DNA of 64,000 nt from Pseudonocardia benzenivorans CB1190 (GCF_000196675.2 NC_015312.1:4898001-4962000); one strand, 5' to 3'; positions 25,628 to 35,401 are shown, counted from the first letter of the stretch. Numbers and translations: made by a program. The notes: a model not told the origin generated them from the sequence alone.

Positions 25628-25869
25628 GTCGGTTCCTCGTCTGTTCCAGGCGTCGGCGGTGACTCTCTGACCAGATTGCGCCGCGACGCCGGGGCTGTTG
25701 GATTGCCGGAGCCTACGACCTCGCGAGCCGGTCGGTGAGGCCGGGCCGACAGAAGTCCGCAGGTCGAGACACGGGTCACACCGGGGCGGACGATCTTCGG
25801 CAACGCCGAACGGCCCGGCCTCCGTCAGGGGTCGGGCTGTCGGCGCGCGGCGCCCTGCGCCGCAAGGAG
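25628..25869. promoter_or_regulatory. Gap between the two sdh operons with nested inverted repeats
   Basis: 242 bp. A perfect 11-bp inverted repeat (GAGGCCGGGCC 25737-25747 / GGCCCGGCCTC 25812-25822) encloses a small stem TTCGGC-AAC-GCCGAA (25796-25810). It could end the upstream operon or shape the leader of the downstream one. No -10 box stands out. Confidence 0.35.
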
Positions 25870-26621
25870 TCAGGCGCTGCGCCTCCTCGACCTGCGGGCC
25901 GCGAGGTAGTCCCGGTTGAGCTGCGAGATGACGTCGAGCGGGATCTCCTTGGGGCACGCGTCGGCGCATTCGCCGGTGTTCGTGCACCCCCCGAAGCCCG
26001 CCGCGTCGTGCTCGGCCACCATCGCCAGCACGCGCGAGTCACGCTCCGGCTGGCCCTGGGGCAGCTCGCCGAGGTGGGTGATCTTGGCGCCGAGGAACAG
26101 CGACGCGGACCCGTTCGGGCACGCCGCGACGCACGCACCACAGCCGATGCAGGCCGCCGCCGTGAACGCCCGGTCGGCCTGGTCCTTGGGCACGGGCACG
26201 GCGTGCGCGTCCGGGGCCGACCCGGTGGGCGCCGAGACGTAGCCGCCCGCGGCGATGATCCGGTCGAACGCGCTCCGGTCGACGACCAGGTCCTTCACGA
26301 CGGGGAACGACCCGGCCCGGAACGGCTCGACGGTGATGGTGTCGCCGTCGCGGAAGTGCCGCAGGTGCAGCTGGCAGGTCGTCGTCGCCTTCTCCGGACC
26401 GTGCGGCTGCCCGTCGATCACCATGCTGCACGCGCCGCAGATGCCCTCGCGGCAGTCGTGGTCGAACGCGACGGGCTCCTCGCCCTCGGTCGTCAGCTTC
26501 TCGTTGAGGACGTCGAGCAGTTCCAGGAACGACATGTCCGGCGACGCGTCGTCGACGTCGTAGCTGCGCATCGCGCCACGGTCGTCGGCGTCGTGCTGGC
26601 GCCAGACCTTCAGGTGCAGCC

Positions 26622-26625
<4 letters not shown>
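25870..26625 (-). CDS. Succinate dehydrogenase/fumarate reductase iron-sulfur subunit (b558 type)
   Basis: 251 residues. The [2Fe-2S] motif is CREGICGACSM with a later TTTCQLH cysteine. The C-terminal domain has CIGCGACVAACP and CTNTGECADACP, a normal three-cluster set. It belongs to the second enzyme, whose flavoprotein and anchor are encoded just upstream. Its GTG start overlaps the flavoprotein TGA by 4 nt. It differs clearly from the SdhB at 22102, so the two operons are not recent duplicates. Confidence 0.92.
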
Positions 26626-28565
<1,940 letters not shown>

Positions 28566-28576
28566 GTCGGGCCTCC

Positions 28577-29314
28577 TCAGACCAGGCCGAAGGTGACGGC
28601 GAACGGGACCGCGAGGAACCCGGCCACCAGCAGCGCCGCGAAGACGAGCGCGAAGGTCTTGAGGGCGCGCTGGGTCCTGGCGTTGGACCGGCCGAAGGTC
28701 TGCAGCCCGCTCCACAGCCCGTGCCGGACGTGGATGCCGACCGTGACCACGGCCAGCACGTAGAAGATCGTCGCGTACCAGTGCGACGGCGCGAAGTCCG
28801 CCGCGACGTTGTCGTAGACCTCGCCGTGCACACCGATCGGGTTCAGCGTGCCCGTCGTCAGGTCCAGCAGGTGGTACACGACGAACAGGGCGATGATCAC
28901 CCCGCCCCAGCGCATCGTGCGGGCGGCGTAGCTGCCCTGCACCGGCGGCCGGTGCGTGTACCGGACCGGTCGCGCGGCCCGGGCCCGCCGGGCCAGCACG
29001 ATCGCCGACCACACATGGGCCACGAGGGCGACGGTGAGGACGACCCGGATCACCCACAGCACCCCGCTGTAGGGCACGGCCGGCTCGAGCAGCGTGCGCA
29101 GCCAGGCCGAGTAGGCGTCGAGCGCGCCGGCACCGAAGAAGATCTTCAGGTTGCCCAGCATGTGCAGGACCAGGTACAGCAGCATCGCGGCGCCGGACGC
29201 CGCCATCACGTACTTGAGGACCACCGACGGCACCCGCCGACGGCTCCTCGTCGGGACCGGTCGGCGTGCCGGGGCGGAACCCCGGGTGCCGGGCCGGTCG
29301 GCAGTCGTCGTCAC
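28577..29314 (-). CDS. sdhC: Succinate dehydrogenase cytochrome b558-type anchor subunit
   Basis: 245 residues, five membrane helices, N-terminal basic region. Candidate haem-ligand histidines lie in LVLHMLGNLKIF, VAHVWSAIV, VVYHLLDLT and GIHVRHGLWS, matching the di-haem Bacillus subtilis-type SdhC family. It anchors the flavoprotein and iron-sulfur subunits and reduces menaquinone. GTG start at 29314. It is divergent from a LysR regulator with palindromes between them. Confidence 0.9.
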   Translation of the reverse strand: MTTTADRPGTRGSAPARRPVPTRSRRRVPSVVLKYVMAASGAAMLLYLVLHMLGNLKIFFGAGALDAYSAWLRTLLEPAVPYSGVLWVIRVVLTVALVAHVWSAIVLARRARAARPVRYTHRPPVQGSYAARTMRWGGVIIALFVVYHLLDLTTGTLNPIGVHGEVYDNVAADFAPSHWYATIFYVLAVVTVGIHVRHGLWSGLQTFGRSNARTQRALKTFALVFAALLVAGFLAVPFAVTFGLV

Positions 29315-29321
29315 GCGTCAA

Positions 29322-29333
29322 GTGGACGTCCAC
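29322..29333. promoter_or_regulatory. Perfect 12-bp palindrome in the sdhC-lysR gap
   Basis: GTGGACGTCCAC lies 8 bp from the sdhC start codon. It could be part of the regulator's operator. Confidence 0.5.
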
Positions 29334-29345
29334 GATCGACAAAGG

Positions 29346-29358
29346 TCCAATGCATGGA
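29346..29358. promoter_or_regulatory. LysR-type box (T-N11-A) in the sdhC-lysR gap
   Basis: TCCA-N5-TGGA fits the LysR T-N11-A rule with 4-bp dyad arms. It lies 33 bp before the LysR start, a typical autoregulatory position. Confidence 0.55.
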
Positions 29359-29378
29359 AACAACGACAGCGATGCTCC

Positions 29379-29384
29379 TAAGCT
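29379..29384 (+). promoter_or_regulatory. Leaderless -10 box of the LysR gene
   Basis: TAAGCT ends 6 nt before the GTG at 29391. Confidence 0.45.
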
Positions 29385-29390
29385 ATATCC

Positions 29391-30335
29391 GTGACGCTGC
29401 AGCAGCTTGCGTACTTCCTCGCCCTCGCCGACGTGCGCAGCTTCACTCGTGCGGCCGAACGGATGGGTGTCGCTCAGCCCACACTGTCGCGGCAGCTCAG
29501 GGCGCTGGAGGAGGACCTCGGGGCACCGCTGGTGAACCGCGCGCAGGGCGCACTGACCCTCACGCCGGCGGGCGAGGCGGTGCTGCCGCTGGCTCGTCGC
29601 ATGCTCGCCGACGCCGACAGCGCCCGCGCCGCAGTGGCCGAGGTCGTCGGCCTGCGCCGGGGTCGTGTGCGGGTCGGGGCCACCCCGTCGCTGTGCATCG
29701 GCGTGCTCGCCGACGTGCTGCGCGTCTTCCACGACCGCTACCCCGACCTGCACATCGAGCTGTCCGAGAGCGGTTCGCAGCCGCTGGTGAGCGGGCTGGA
29801 GCGCGGTGCGCTCGACGTCGCGGTGCTGGTGGTGCCACAACAGGGCCTCGACGTCTCGCTGGAGGTCACTCCGCTGCTGCGCGAGCGCCTCTCGGTCGCC
29901 TCGCCCCGGTCCGAGCCCGCGCCGTCGAGCCGCGGCACCCTGACGGTCACCGAGCTCTCCCGGCGGCCGCTGGTGATGTTCCGACGTGGCTACGACCTGC
30001 GGGAGGTGACGCTGCGCGCCTACGCCGATGCCGGCGTCGAGCCGCGGTTCGCCGTCGAGGGTGGGGAGATGGACGCGGTGTTGCGGCTGGTGGAGACCGG
30101 TACCGGGGTCGCCGTCGTACCGGACCTCGTGTTCGCGGGGCGTCCCAGGCTCCGACGCACGGCCCTCACCCCGCCGCTGTACCGCACGGTCGCCCTCGCC
30201 CGCCGGGTCGATATCGCCCCGACCCCCGCCGTCCAGGCGTTCCGCGACACGCTGCTGGAGTTCGTCGCCGAGACCGAGCGGATCGGCGGGTCCGACACCG
30301 ACGTCCAGGTCCTGCACCGCCCCGGACCGTCCTGA
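29391..30335 (+). CDS. LysR family transcriptional regulator
   Basis: 314 residues. N-terminal winged helix-turn-helix (FTRAAERMGVAQPTLSRQLR, about residues 18-37) with LTPAGEAVLPLARRML, then a two-lobed effector domain (VRVGATPSLCIGVLADVL, then TGTGVAVVPDLVF). Its position divergent from the sdhC-flavoprotein-iron-sulfur operon and the palindromes between them make it the probable regulator of that operon. A C4-dicarboxylate or redox-related effector is a guess. Confidence 0.88.
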   Translation: MTLQQLAYFLALADVRSFTRAAERMGVAQPTLSRQLRALEEDLGAPLVNRAQGALTLTPAGEAVLPLARRMLADADSARAAVAEVVGLRRGRVRVGATPSLCIGVLADVLRVFHDRYPDLHIELSESGSQPLVSGLERGALDVAVLVVPQQGLDVSLEVTPLLRERLSVASPRSEPAPSSRGTLTVTELSRRPLVMFRRGYDLREVTLRAYADAGVEPRFAVEGGEMDAVLRLVETGTGVAVVPDLVFAGRPRLRRTALTPPLYRTVALARRVDIAPTPAVQAFRDTLLEFVAETERIGGSDTDVQVLHRPGPS

Positions 30336-30374
30336 GACGGGCCGCCGCGGCGCCACGCAGCGTCGGCGACGTCA

Positions 30375-30436
30375 TGATCACCGCGTGCGGGACCTGGACG
30401 CACATCACGGCGCTCATGTCCCGTTTTCGGCGATCA
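30375..30436. repeat. 62-bp palindromic intergenic repeat, copy B1
   Basis: Arms 30375-30401 and 30410-30436, loop 8 nt; 19 of 27 arm positions pair. Starts TGATCACCGCGTGCGGGAC, right arm begins GCGCTCATGTCCCG and ends CGGCGATCA. Confidence 0.75.
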
Positions 30437-30573
30437 CCTCACGCGTCGACCCACGAAGCCGCAGCCTCGCTCGCGACACACGATCGGCCCGGCACTACGC
30501 AGCGGAGCTCGACCTGAGCGCGCCCGACCTGAGCGCGATCCCAGCGGGCGGAGGCACACATACGGGGCCTCCA

Positions 30574-30635
30574 TGATCGCCGTTCGAGGGACCTCAGCGA
30601 CACCTCCGGCGCTCATGTCCCGCCTTCGACGATCA
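30574..30635. repeat. 62-bp palindromic intergenic repeat, copy B2
   Basis: Starts TGATCGCCGTTCGAGGGAC, right arm GCGCTCATGTCCCGCCTTCG then ACGATCA. Exactly 62 bp. Confidence 0.75.
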
Positions 30636-30766
30636 CCGTCGGCAGCACCGCCCGCAACCGCACCTTCCGGGACCGGGCACCTCGCGACCGGCCCAGCGTG
30701 ACGCCGAGGCTGCGCACGCCCCGCCGCTACGGTCGCGCACCGCGTCCACACATCGCACGACGTCCA

Positions 30767-30828
30767 TGATCCGCGTCCACGGGAGCGGAGCGACACGCAT
30801 GGCGTTCGTGTCCCCTATTCGGCGATCA
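30767..30828. repeat. 62-bp palindromic intergenic repeat, copy B3
   Basis: Starts TGATCCGCGTCCACGGGAG, right arm GCGTTCGTGTCCCCTATTCG then GCGATCA. Exactly 62 bp. The 85 bp after it resemble the 85 bp after copy B2. Confidence 0.7.
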
Positions 30829-30939
30829 CCGTCGGAAGCGCGGGCGCAACCGCACCGTCGGGGCCGCCAGCTCGCGGCTCGGCGCGGCATGACGCCGACG
30901 CTGCGCACGACCCTGCGCCAGGAGCCGCGCATTCGCGGC

Positions 30940-31000
30940 GCCCGCGACCAGCAGCGGCGACCGATGACACCTCGGCGCTCTCGTCCCGCAGCGGTTCCCC
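30940..31000. repeat. Decayed fourth copy of the 62-bp repeat (B4)
   Basis: Only the inner right arm is recognisable (GGCGCTCTCGTCCCGCAGCG at 30974-30993). The left arm and outer end have lost the consensus. Boundaries are approximate. Confidence 0.35.
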
Positions 31001-31044
31001 TGCGCGACTGGAGGCAGGCCGGACCCTTCCCGCGGCCCGCGACG

Positions 31045-32367
31045 TCAGGAGCCGTCGTCGGTGGGGATCTGTTCCGCGAGTTCGGCCGCATGCTCGGCGA
31101 CGGCCTCGCGGACGACGCGGTAGGCGATGCCCGCGGGGTAGCCCTTGCGCGCCAGCATCCCGAGCAGGCGGCGGGCCGTCGACTCGTCGGGGACGCCCGG
31201 TCGGGTGCGGAGCTTCCGGTCGACCAGGGCGCGGGCGCGGGCCTCCTCGGAGGCGTCGTCGACCTCCGCGAGCGCCTCGCCCGCGGTCTCGGAGTCGACG
31301 CCCTTGCGCCGCAGCTCGACCGCGATGGCCCGGCGCCCCAGGCCGCTGTAGGTGTGCCGGGACCGGACCCACTGGTCGGCGAAGGCCTTGTCGTCGATGA
31401 GGCCGACCTCGCCGAAACGCTCCAGCACGACATCCGCGGCGTCGTCGGGGATGCCCTTGCGGCGCAATGCCTGAGCGAGCTCCTGACGGGTCCGCGACCG
31501 CGATTCGAGCAGGCGCAGACAGATCGTCCGGGCCGCTGCGACCGGATCGGCAGGAGGCTCGGGGGGCTGATCGGTTCGGGAACGACGGCGGGACGCCGCG
31601 TCGCCCCGTCCCCGCCGGGACGTGCCCCGATCCAACGGGGCGCCGGCATCGTCGAACGTGCGGGCATCGTCGAACGTGCGGGCATAGTCGGCGGAGGGCT
31701 CGGCACTCGATGATCCCCGCGTGGCGCGAGGCGGACGATCCGGCCGGGATCGCGTGCCTGTGCGACCGGCCTCCATCGAGGCTGCCGGGGCGCCGGGGAA
31801 TGCGTCCTGCGGCTCGGTCGAGCGGCCGGCTCGCCGCGCCCCCCCGCTGGACGGGTCGGTACGGCGCGTGCGTCGACGGTCGGCGGTGCGAGGCGCGGGG
31901 CCGAGCAGGTCGGCAGCGCGACGAACGACGGGTCCGGCGCCGCCGGTGGATGCAGGGCCCAGCAGGTCGGACAGGCTCGCGATCGTCACCGCGGGCGCCG
32001 GTTCGTCGCCGGCCCAGTCGCCGCCTGAGTCATTGCCCGAGTCATTGCCCGGGCCGACGGCCGGCTCGCCGGCGGTCGATCGGCCGCGCGGCTCGTCGTC
32101 GGCGCCGATGCCCGGCCCGTCGGTGAGGTCGAGTCCGACCTGGCGAACGTGCCGAGGGGCGGCCGCGTCGTCGTCGGACCCGTCCGGACCGAGCTCGGCG
32201 ACCTGCACAGGCACACCAGCGGTCGAGTCCTCTGCCGGGGCGTCGGTGCTGTCGACGTCCCGGTCAAGATCCAGCGACGCGAGCGCGATCACCTGCCGCG
32301 GACCGCTGGACGGCACCTGACGTCCGCTGCCGTCGGGGGCCAGGCCGGAGTCGTGCGAGTCGGGCAC
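31045..32367 (-). CDS. recX: Regulatory protein RecX with a long N-terminal extension
   Basis: 440 residues. The C-terminal 165 or so are a normal RecX: AARTICLRLLESRSRTRQEL, RRKGIPDDAADVVLERFGEV, GLIDDKAFADQWVRSR and the repeated three-helix units to the end. RecX binds RecA filaments and limits recombinase activity. The first about 270 residues are acidic/Ser/Gly/Arg-rich, low complexity and probably disordered. Family members are usually 150-260 residues. The GTG start lies 4 bp after the recA stop, which argues the extension is translated by coupling; an internal start cannot be excluded. Confidence 0.85.
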   Translation of the reverse strand: MPDSHDSGLAPDGSGRQVPSSGPRQVIALASLDLDRDVDSTDAPAEDSTAGVPVQVAELGPDGSDDDAAAPRHVRQVGLDLTDGPGIGADDEPRGRSTAGEPAVGPGNDSGNDSGGDWAGDEPAPAVTIASLSDLLGPASTGGAGPVVRRAADLLGPAPRTADRRRTRRTDPSSGGARRAGRSTEPQDAFPGAPAASMEAGRTGTRSRPDRPPRATRGSSSAEPSADYARTFDDARTFDDAGAPLDRGTSRRGRGDAASRRRSRTDQPPEPPADPVAAARTICLRLLESRSRTRQELAQALRRKGIPDDAADVVLERFGEVGLIDDKAFADQWVRSRHTYSGLGRRAIAVELRRKGVDSETAGEALAEVDDASEEARARALVDRKLRTRPGVPDESTARRLLGMLARKGYPAGIAYRVVREAVAEHAAELAEQIPTDDGS

Positions 32368-32371
32368 CCGA

Positions 32372-33415
32372 TCAGAAGTCGACCGGGGCGGGCAGCGGCT
32401 CGACCTCGTCGGCGTCGAGCACCGCGCCGATACCGAGCTTCTCCTTGATGCGCTTCTCGACCTCGGCCGCGATGTCCGGGTTCTCCTTCAGGAACTTGCG
32501 GGCGTTCTCCTTGCCCTGCCCCATCTGGTCGCCCTCGTAGGTGTACCAGGCACCGGACTTGCGAATGATCCCCTGCTCGACGCCCACGTCGATCAGCGAG
32601 CCCTCGCGGCTGATGCCGACGCCGTAGAGCACGTCGAACTCCGCCTGCTTGAACGGCGGGGCCACCTTGTTCTTCACGACCTTGACCCGGGTGCGGCTGC
32701 CGACCATGTCGGTGCCGTCCTTGAGGGTCTCGATACGGCGGATGTCGAGGCGCACGGAGGCGTAGAACTTCAGCGCCTTGCCGCCGGTCGTGGTCTCCGG
32801 CGAGCCGAACATGACGCCGATCTTCTCGCGCAGCTGGTTGATGAAGATCGCAGTGGTGCCGGAGTTGCTCAGCGCGCCGGTGATCTTGCGCAGTGCCTGG
32901 CTCATGAGCCGCGCCTGCAGGCCGACGTGGCTGTCGCCCATCTCGCCCTCGATCTCGGCGCGCGGCACGAGCGCGGCCACCGAGTCGATGACGATGATGT
33001 CGAGCGCGCCGGAGCGGATCAGCATGTCGGCGATCTCGAGTGCCTGCTCACCGGTGTCGGGCTGGGACACCAGCAGCGCGTCGGTGTCGACACCCAGCGC
33101 CTTCGCGTACTCGGGGTCGAGCGCGTGCTCGGCGTCGATGAAGGCGGCGATGCCGCCCGAGGCCTGGGCGCTGGCCACGGCGTGCAGGGCGACCGTGGTC
33201 TTACCGCTGGACTCCGGGCCGTAGATCTCCACGACCCGGCCACGCGGCAGGCCCCCGACACCCAGCGCCACGTCGAGCGCGATGGAGCCGGTGGGGATGA
33301 CGCCGATGGGCGGACGCGTGTCATCGCCCAGCCGCATCACCGATCCCTTGCCGTGGTTCTTCTCGATCTGGGCGAGGGCGAGCTCGAGGGCCTTCTCGCG
33401 GTCGGGTGCGGTCAT
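32372..33415 (-). CDS. recA: Recombinase RecA
   Basis: 347 residues, the normal length. The protein starts MTAPDREKALELALAQIEK. It has Walker A GPESSGKT, Walker B-type ALDIIVIDSVAALVP, L2-region GSPETTTGGKALKFYASVRL, and an acidic C-terminus. It forms ATP-dependent filaments on ssDNA for homologous recombination and LexA cleavage. The ATG at 33415 follows GAGGTGG; an in-frame GTG at 33499 would add 28 residues but coincides with the predicted transcription start. recX is coupled downstream. Upstream lie candidate PafBC-type and LexA elements. Confidence 0.97.
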   Translation of the reverse strand: MTAPDREKALELALAQIEKNHGKGSVMRLGDDTRPPIGVIPTGSIALDVALGVGGLPRGRVVEIYGPESSGKTTVALHAVASAQASGGIAAFIDAEHALDPEYAKALGVDTDALLVSQPDTGEQALEIADMLIRSGALDIIVIDSVAALVPRAEIEGEMGDSHVGLQARLMSQALRKITGALSNSGTTAIFINQLREKIGVMFGSPETTTGGKALKFYASVRLDIRRIETLKDGTDMVGSRTRVKVVKNKVAPPFKQAEFDVLYGVGISREGSLIDVGVEQGIIRKSGAWYTYEGDQMGQGKENARKFLKENPDIAAEVEKRIKEKLGIGAVLDADEVEPLPAPVDF

Positions 33416-33505
33416 CTCGGTCTGCCACCTCGCTGATGCGCTCTCGTGGGCGTTGCGGGACTGTGCCGGCGCCTTGGCCGATGTCTTGCGGGGAGCCACG
33501 GTCGA

Positions 33506-33528
33506 ACCGTATTGGGTCCGTCCGACAG
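33506..33528 (-). promoter_or_regulatory. Candidate RecA-NDp (PafBC-dependent) promoter of recA
   Basis: On the minus strand CTGTCGGAC (33528-33520), 8 bp, then TACGGT (33511-33506). The mycobacterial DNA-damage promoter is TTGTCRGTG-N8-TANNNT, so spacing is exact and six of nine upstream positions agree. The predicted start is near 33499. Confidence 0.5.
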
Positions 33529-33549
33529 TTCCGTCCTGCACGTCCTCGC

Positions 33550-33577
33550 TGTGGACAACGAGCGACGCTGTGGACAG
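33550..33577 (-). promoter_or_regulatory. Two DnaA-box-like 9-mers upstream of recA
   Basis: On the minus strand TTGTCCACA (33558-33550), the preferred actinobacterial DnaA box, and CTGTCCACA (33577-33569), 19 bp apart within an 11-bp direct repeat CGCTGTGGACA. Confidence 0.5.
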
Positions 33578-33585
33578 AGGCTATA

Positions 33586-33600
33586 CGAACACCTGTTCGA
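33586..33600. promoter_or_regulatory. LexA SOS box of recA
   Basis: CGAACACCTGTTCGA contains the perfect dyad CGAAC-N4-GTTCG, the actinobacterial/Bacillus-type LexA site. It lies about 170 bp before the recA ATG. Confidence 0.8.
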
Positions 33601-33720
33601 GTTCGGTGCCGACACGCCGATCGGCTATCGTGCCGCGCCGAGCGGCGCATGTCGGTCCGGGAACCGCCGCGGCGGCGCCGCCCAGGCCCCGGGGCAACGC
33701 GCTCCGTCGGCGCAACTGCA

Positions 33721-33775
33721 CCGGCAGCGCCGTCAGCACCGGCAGCACCGTCAGCACCGGCAGCGCCCGTCAGCG
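33721..33775. repeat. 18-bp tandem repeat, three units
   Basis: CCGGCAGCGCCGTCAGCA-type units at 33721-33738, 33739-33756 and 33757-33775 (the last is 19 bp). They run into the stop codon of the DUF3046 gene. Confidence 0.65.
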
Positions 33776-33964
33776 CCGTTCCCGCGGCACGTCGTAGACC
33801 TCACAGACCGCGAGCCAGACCCGCTTCGGGTCGATCCCCGCCTCGATCGCCTCCTCGACGGTGCGGCCTTCGAGCTGGGCGAACACGTGGTCCTTGGCCA
33901 GCGACCCCGCACGCACGGCCCCGAACTCCTCCTCCATCAGCTCGCGGAAGTGACTCAGTCGCAC
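33770..33964 (-). CDS. DUF3046 family small protein
   Basis: 64 residues: RLSHFRELMEEEFG, VFAQLEGRTVEEAIEAG and the closing DPKRVWLAVCEVYDVP are hallmarks of DUF3046, the small gene next to recA in mycobacteria (Rv2738c type) and other actinobacteria. Function unknown. The GTG start is preceded by a TACCCT -10 box at 6 nt, so it is probably leaderless. It is upstream of recA on the same strand. Confidence 0.88.
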   Translation of the reverse strand: MRLSHFRELMEEEFGAVRAGSLAKDHVFAQLEGRTVEEAIEAGIDPKRVWLAVCEVYDVPRERR

Positions 33965-33970
33965 CCGGCG

Positions 33971-33976
33971 AGGGTA
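33971..33976 (-). promoter_or_regulatory. Leaderless -10 box of the DUF3046 gene
   Basis: TACCCT on the minus strand ends 6 nt before the GTG start. Confidence 0.5.
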
Positions 33977-34020
33977 ACTCGCAGCTGCATCCGCACCCGG
34001 ACGCGTGCGACGCTCCGTTC

Positions 34021-35391
34021 GTGCGTGATGATCTGGTTCGGCAGCTGTGGACCCTGCTCGGCGGCGCGGCCGGGGAGTGCGACCGGCTGACCGTCACCGG
34101 CCCGACGGCGACGTTGTCCTCGCGGTTCCCCGTCACCGACGCGGGTGCCGCAGCCGTCGGGGCCGCCCTGCTGGCCGCGACGGCGGACCCGGACGGCGGC
34201 GTGGGGCGGCCCGTCGGCCTCGACACGCGCCAGCTCGCGGTGGCGCTGACGAGCGAGCGGCACCTGCTGCACGACGGCGTGAGCCCCGGCAACCCGTTCG
34301 ATCCCCTGTCGACGTTCCACCGCACCGCCGACGGCTGGCTGCGGTTGCACGCGAACTACCCCTGGCACCGCGCGGCCGCCCGCAGGGTCCTCGACCTCCC
34401 CGACGACGCGGGTCCCGGCGACGTCGCCGCCGCCGCCCGGCACTGGCGGTCCGAGGAGCTGGAGACCGCCGTCCACGAGGGTGGCGGGGTCGCGGCGGCG
34501 GTCCGCACGGAGAAGGAGTGGCAGGCCACGCCCGCCGGCGCCGCGGCCGCAGGCCTGCCCCTGGTCGGGCGGCACGACCTCGCCGACGCGCCGCCCCGGC
34601 CCCGCCGCGCCCGCACCCGGGTACTGGACCTGACGAGGGTGATCGCGGGGCCCGTCGCGACCAGGACGCTGGCCGCGCACGGCGCCGAGGTACTACGGAT
34701 CGACCCGCCCGACCGCCCGGAGCTGCGCACCCAGACCTGGGAGGCGCTGCCCGGCAAGCACAGCGCTGTGCTCGACCTCGCGACGAACCCCGAGCGGCTG
34801 GAGGCCCTGCTGGCGGGCGCGGACGTCGTGGTCAGCGGGTACCGCCCGCACGCGCTCGACCGGTTCGGGCTCGCCCCCGAGGCACTGGCGGCGCGGTTCC
34901 CCGGGCTCGTCGTCGTGACGCTCTCGGCGTGGGGCGACGAGGGGCCGTGGGCCGGGCGGCGCGGGTTCGACAGCCTCGTCCAGGCGGCCTGCGGGATCGG
35001 CGAGACCGAGCGTCGCGACCCCGATCCGGCCACGCCGCCCGGTGTCCTGCCCGCGCAGGTCCTCGACCACGCGACCGGCTACCTGGGCGCCGCGGCCGCG
35101 CTCCTCGCGCTGGCCCGGCAGCGCCGCGTGGGAGGCACCCCGCACGTCCGGCTGGCGCTGGCGGCGACCGCGACGTGGCTGCAGTCGCTCCCCCGTCCCG
35201 ACGACACGGACGGCGGCACCGAACCCGTCGACGCCCGGCCGTGGCTCGAGCAGGTCGAGGCGCCCGACGGCGTGCTCACCCTCGCATCGCCGCCCGGGAC
35301 CGTCGACGGCACGAGGCTGCACTGGCCCTCGCCCGCCCCGGCCTACGGCGCCGCGGCCGCGACGTGGCCGTCGGACGCGGACCCGTCGTAG
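34021..35391 (+). CDS. Family III CoA-transferase (CaiB/BaiF type)
   Basis: 456 residues. The C-terminal half has the CaiB/BaiF signatures TRVLDLTRVIAGPVATRTLA, AAHGAEVLRIDPP, LPGKHSAVLDLATN, and RGFDSLVQAACGI with the catalytic-type aspartate. The N-terminal half (SSRFPVTDAGAAAVGAALLA ... FHRTADGWLRLHANYPWH) is the second, less conserved lobe seen in long actinobacterial members. It would move CoA between acyl groups; substrates unknown. The GTG start is chosen where coding bias begins and lies 56 bp from the divergent DUF3046 start. Confidence 0.85.
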   Translation: MRDDLVRQLWTLLGGAAGECDRLTVTGPTATLSSRFPVTDAGAAAVGAALLAATADPDGGVGRPVGLDTRQLAVALTSERHLLHDGVSPGNPFDPLSTFHRTADGWLRLHANYPWHRAAARRVLDLPDDAGPGDVAAAARHWRSEELETAVHEGGGVAAAVRTEKEWQATPAGAAAAGLPLVGRHDLADAPPRPRRARTRVLDLTRVIAGPVATRTLAAHGAEVLRIDPPDRPELRTQTWEALPGKHSAVLDLATNPERLEALLAGADVVVSGYRPHALDRFGLAPEALAARFPGLVVVTLSAWGDEGPWAGRRGFDSLVQAACGIGETERRDPDPATPPGVLPAQVLDHATGYLGAAAALLALARQRRVGGTPHVRLALAATATWLQSLPRPDDTDGGTEPVDARPWLEQVEAPDGVLTLASPPGTVDGTRLHWPSPAPAYGAAAATWPSDADPS

Positions 35392-35394
35392 CCT
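35389..35394 (+). promoter_or_regulatory. Leaderless -10 box of a 49-codon gene
   Basis: TAGCCT overlaps the CoA-transferase stop codon and ends 7 nt before the GTG at 35402. Confidence 0.45.
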
Positions 35395-35401
35395 GTCCGA
35401 T

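Larger units (their letters stand above)
30336..31044. other. Non-coding stretch holding repeat cluster B
   Basis: 709 bp between the convergent LysR and recX genes. Three well-preserved 62-bp palindromes plus a decayed fourth copy fill most of it. Apparent ORFs here do not resemble proteins and follow the repeats. Confidence 0.6.

Noticed and set aside
30336..31044. Open frames of 100-300 codons in repeat cluster B
   Set aside because: They follow the repeat units, lack protein-like composition and have no start signals.
33416..33541. N-terminal extension of RecA from upstream starts
   Set aside because: The candidate promoter predicts a transcript start near 33499, GAGGTGG precedes the ATG at 33415, and the 347-residue product is the normal RecA length.
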